From Pomphorhynchus laevis (Eukaryota; Acanthocephala; Palaeacanthocephala; Echinorhynchida; Pomphorhynchidae), in NCBI GenBank assembly GCA_012934845.2, contig WNNJ02001248.1, forward strand, positions 248,001 through 312,000: a stretch of 64,000 nt of DNA, in the 5' to 3' direction. Each line of letters opens with the position of its first letter. Positions within the stretch are counted from its first letter, which is position 1. Positions 42,541-64,000 of the stretch are shown piece after piece. The position numbers and the translations under genes were made by a program. The notes below the pieces were generated by a model. The model did no database searches and was not told the origin of the DNA. It saw only the letters and a program-made list of their open reading frames with translations.

Positions 42541-43304
42541 ATCAAAAATTGTGACAAGAGACTAATATCATTGTCGGTTTATTAATTTTTTATTAGTTCA
42601 TTAACCGTTTTCGTTAATAGAACCGTTAATTAAATTGTGGGAATGCTTATAGAGTATAGGGTGTCACATACCTAAATAGGATATATTATTTCCTGTAAAT
42701 ATTGTTTTGTCATTGATTATATGCTGTTTATGTCTTACGTTAATTCTTAGTCAACAAAAAATGCTGATCTATGAATGAATAGGTTTTGAACCAATTCTGC
42801 ATTAGGGAAAGTAATGTCCAGGGATCTAAGCTAATCGGCTCTTTTATCGCAAAAATCAGTCACAACGAAATACAACGTACAATCAGAAATAGCTTTGCAG
42901 TTAACTCAAATTATATTAATTGGATTTGTGTGGTATAATTTCTGAAACCTATAAATTAAAGGATTTTTGATGAATAATATAATGAATAATAAAAATCCTT
43001 AAATTTATAAATCAACAAATTTTTGTGTTCTTTCACTTGGCTCTCACACATAATATGTTTTATCTAAATAATTGATGTACAGTCGCGTCGGTGGATCAAT
43101 AATGTAAATAATACATGTAATAATTTAAAAGATTTACGTTATTATTTCAATACGTTATCAAAACGTATCGAAATAATATGTTATTTTATAATTAATATAA
43201 TATAATCTCTTTTAGAAATACCGAAAGTATGTAGACTACTTTTCTGCTAATTTTCAAGCAAATTTGATGGATTTTTTTTCATAATTTTACAATATACAAA
43301 ACAA
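42541..43304. other. A+T-rich non-coding stretch
   Basis: No gene or known element recognised. Confidence 0.4.
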
Positions 43305-43690
43305 TAAAATAATATTAAAAATAAATTTAAAATCATCAGGGGGAAACTTTTATGGATGAATAATAAATAATATACTTTGTGTTAGAATAAGTTACTATAT
43401 AATCAAATTTAATCAGAGGAAATACATCATTAGCATGTATTTGGCCCCGCTGCTGTTATGTAGAGGAAATAGGGGCCGAAACCTGATAGCATAGCAGTTC
43501 CTCCTGATGACCTCTAATCCTTATTCGAATATATCGTCCATTATTTATTAATCAATTCATAAAAAATTGACTTTTTGATTTAAATTTTAAATTGTATCTT
43601 TATATAAATTATATAAAATGTAATATAACGATTATTTATTATTTAATTTTATTTAACTTTTTTTCATTTATTACTAAATATAAATCAAAA
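43305..43690 (+). mobile_element. PLE copy P8, 3' end
   Basis: Starts with the last RT codons (read as LLWMNNK*). It carries the ribozyme-like core in good condition: GGCCCC/GGGGCC, TAGAGGAA, GAAACC, and TTCCTC-CTGATGA with a perfect GAGGAA/TTCCTC arm. It lies downstream of the CKAP5 stop and is opposite to the gene. Confidence 0.7.
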
Positions 43691-43749
43691 GTATCATGAA
43701 TCGAATATACAATTTATGCGTTTGATTTTGTTACTTTTATATTGAAACT

Positions 43750-44120
43750 TATTAATTTTGCTAACAACCTTGGTCATTTTTGTATTCAATTTAGTCACTT
43801 TTGCATTCAATTTCGTCATCTTTGAGAATGCTTTCGCCATTTTCGCATTTAATTCTGTCACATTGATAGACAGTCAAGCCACTTTTTATTTTATATTGTC
43901 GTTAAATTTGATTGAATTAGCACTCGTAACTTTTGCTATTGATTTCTCTTCCCTTTCACATTTAATTTTATAAGTTGTATCAACGTTGTATTCAATTTCT
44001 CCATATTCCTATTTATATTCTACATAGAGAATATAAACCTGTCACATTTATACTATTCAACGTTACTCTTGCATTCAACTTCATTTATTTTGCATCAAAT
44101 CTAGCCATATTTGTTTTAAT
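43750..44120. repeat. Degenerate minisatellite, ~24-27-nt units
   Basis: Repeated variants of TTAGTCACTTTTGCATTCAA. The open + frame here (43758-43973) is a hydrophobic product of the repeat; the other strand reads repeated KLNAKMTK-like words. Neither looks like a real gene. Confidence 0.5.
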
Positions 44121-44871
44121 CTAGTCACGTTCCATCCAAGGACGGATATTTCATCCATAGGTTGAAATGTCAATTACTTGAATTAAAACCAGGCTCTGGA
44201 TTCCTACCGTACTCTGCTGAATTTCTACCATCTGAAAATCTTGCAAATGGATATATTTGCACTCTAAATGATTTGATTTACGTAGAGTCGTTTGCACCAG
44301 CATTCTTTGTGATCACGAAAATTTTGCTAACTTGAAGCAATTCTGTAACACGTACCAAATCAAATATACAATTAATTAGTAGGGTATGAGCCACACAGGT
44401 TTCTCACGCTATAAAGCCGGTAAAACTAATCAAGATCAACAGTCCAATTTTATTAGGTCAAACAGTTTGATTGACTTGGCGGTAACTATGGCGTATTAAG
44501 TATTTTTATGCTTATCGAATCATCACAGCTAAAGGCAAGACATCGAATTGTAATGCATCAGTCACCAAAAGAAACAAATATTTAATTCTTTGAACGTAAA
44601 TTAACAACAAGTGCAAAAGAATAAAACTATGTGTCAACATTAAATTATCTGTTCATTATACAGCTAATTTAAACAACAATTATTGAAAACTTATCTATAA
44701 CGTTAAAACTTTTACACTGTTCACTTTCGATAATGACAAGAACGAATTTTGAAACAAAATGTGCAATGAAGATGTAGGTGTAGCAGATGGGTACATTTCG
44801 GCAGAACAAGTCGGTGATATTTTTCGTTGAATAGAGAATAACTATAAAAACTGTATATGCATTTCTGCTTT
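44121..44871 (-). other. Probable CKAP5 3' UTR and downstream sequence
   Basis: Follows the CKAP5 stop on the - strand. AATAAA on that strand at 44453-44448 is the nearest plausible polyadenylation signal (~420 nt after the stop). Confidence 0.4.

Positions 44872-64000
<19,129 letters not shown>

Noticed and set aside
43758-43973. Hydrophobic 71-codon frame as a membrane protein
   Set aside because: It translates a degenerate minisatellite (TTAGTCACTTTTGCATTCAA-type units).

Overview
This window is A+T-rich metazoan DNA, most likely from an invertebrate. It has GT-AG introns, four recognisable host genes, and a heavy load of LINEs, Penelope-like elements (PLEs), foldback repeats, satellites and hammerhead-ribozyme repeats. 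I cannot name the phylum. No prokaryotic operon, CRISPR array, tRNA or rRNA is visible.

Host genes. (1) 889-1452 (+): the last exon of a bleomycin hydrolase. (2) 15357-16784 (+): a complete, single-coding-exon Porcupine (MBOAT O-acyltransferase) homologue. (3) 18682-19152 (-): a small linker-histone-H1-like protein. (4) 64000 to 44872 (-): the C-terminal part of an XMAP215/CKAP5/Msps microtubule polymerase. I could read 14 coding exons plus a tentative 15th, and every intron phase agrees. A fifth open frame, 37448-37720 (-), is unassigned.

Layout. 0.9-1.6 kb BLMH 3' end; 2-6.4 kb foldbacks, a PLE endonuclease relic and an unclassified broken retroelement; 6.5-8.6 kb LINE; 8.7-14.9 kb PLE copies, a retrozyme-like repeat and a 362-bp tandem array; 15.3-19.2 kb Porcupine and H1-like genes around a foldback; 19.6-24.7 kb LINE end, duplications, foldbacks and PLE ends; 24.7-34.4 kb three long degenerate LINEs; 34.5-36.8 kb tandem ribozyme repeat and nested PLE/LINE ends; 38.0-42.5 kb two satellites; 44.9-64 kb CKAP5, whose introns hold a third satellite, three sense-oriented PLE copies, a palindromic ribozyme repeat and (AT)n tracts.

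Most striking content. Hammerhead-type RNA motifs occur throughout. A classical stem-III-open hammerhead lies at 34506-34586, in a direct repeat of 302-nt period (retrozyme-like). Related copies lie at 10.7-11.1 kb and, as a palindrome, at 58.8 kb. Two unrelated repeats, the 362-bp array at 13.9-14.9 kb and a 245-bp insert at 26.6-26.9 kb, carry all hammerhead core blocks and complementary arms in the same unusual strand order, with the CUGANGA strand in the apical loop of the extended stem III. At least six foldback repeats and one PLE 3' end share a CTGANGA-T-hairpin-GAAA-like module. The L2/CR1-like LINE copies end in a 3' hairpin whose stem changes compensate between copies. All RNA-structure claims come from reading the sequence, not from folding software.
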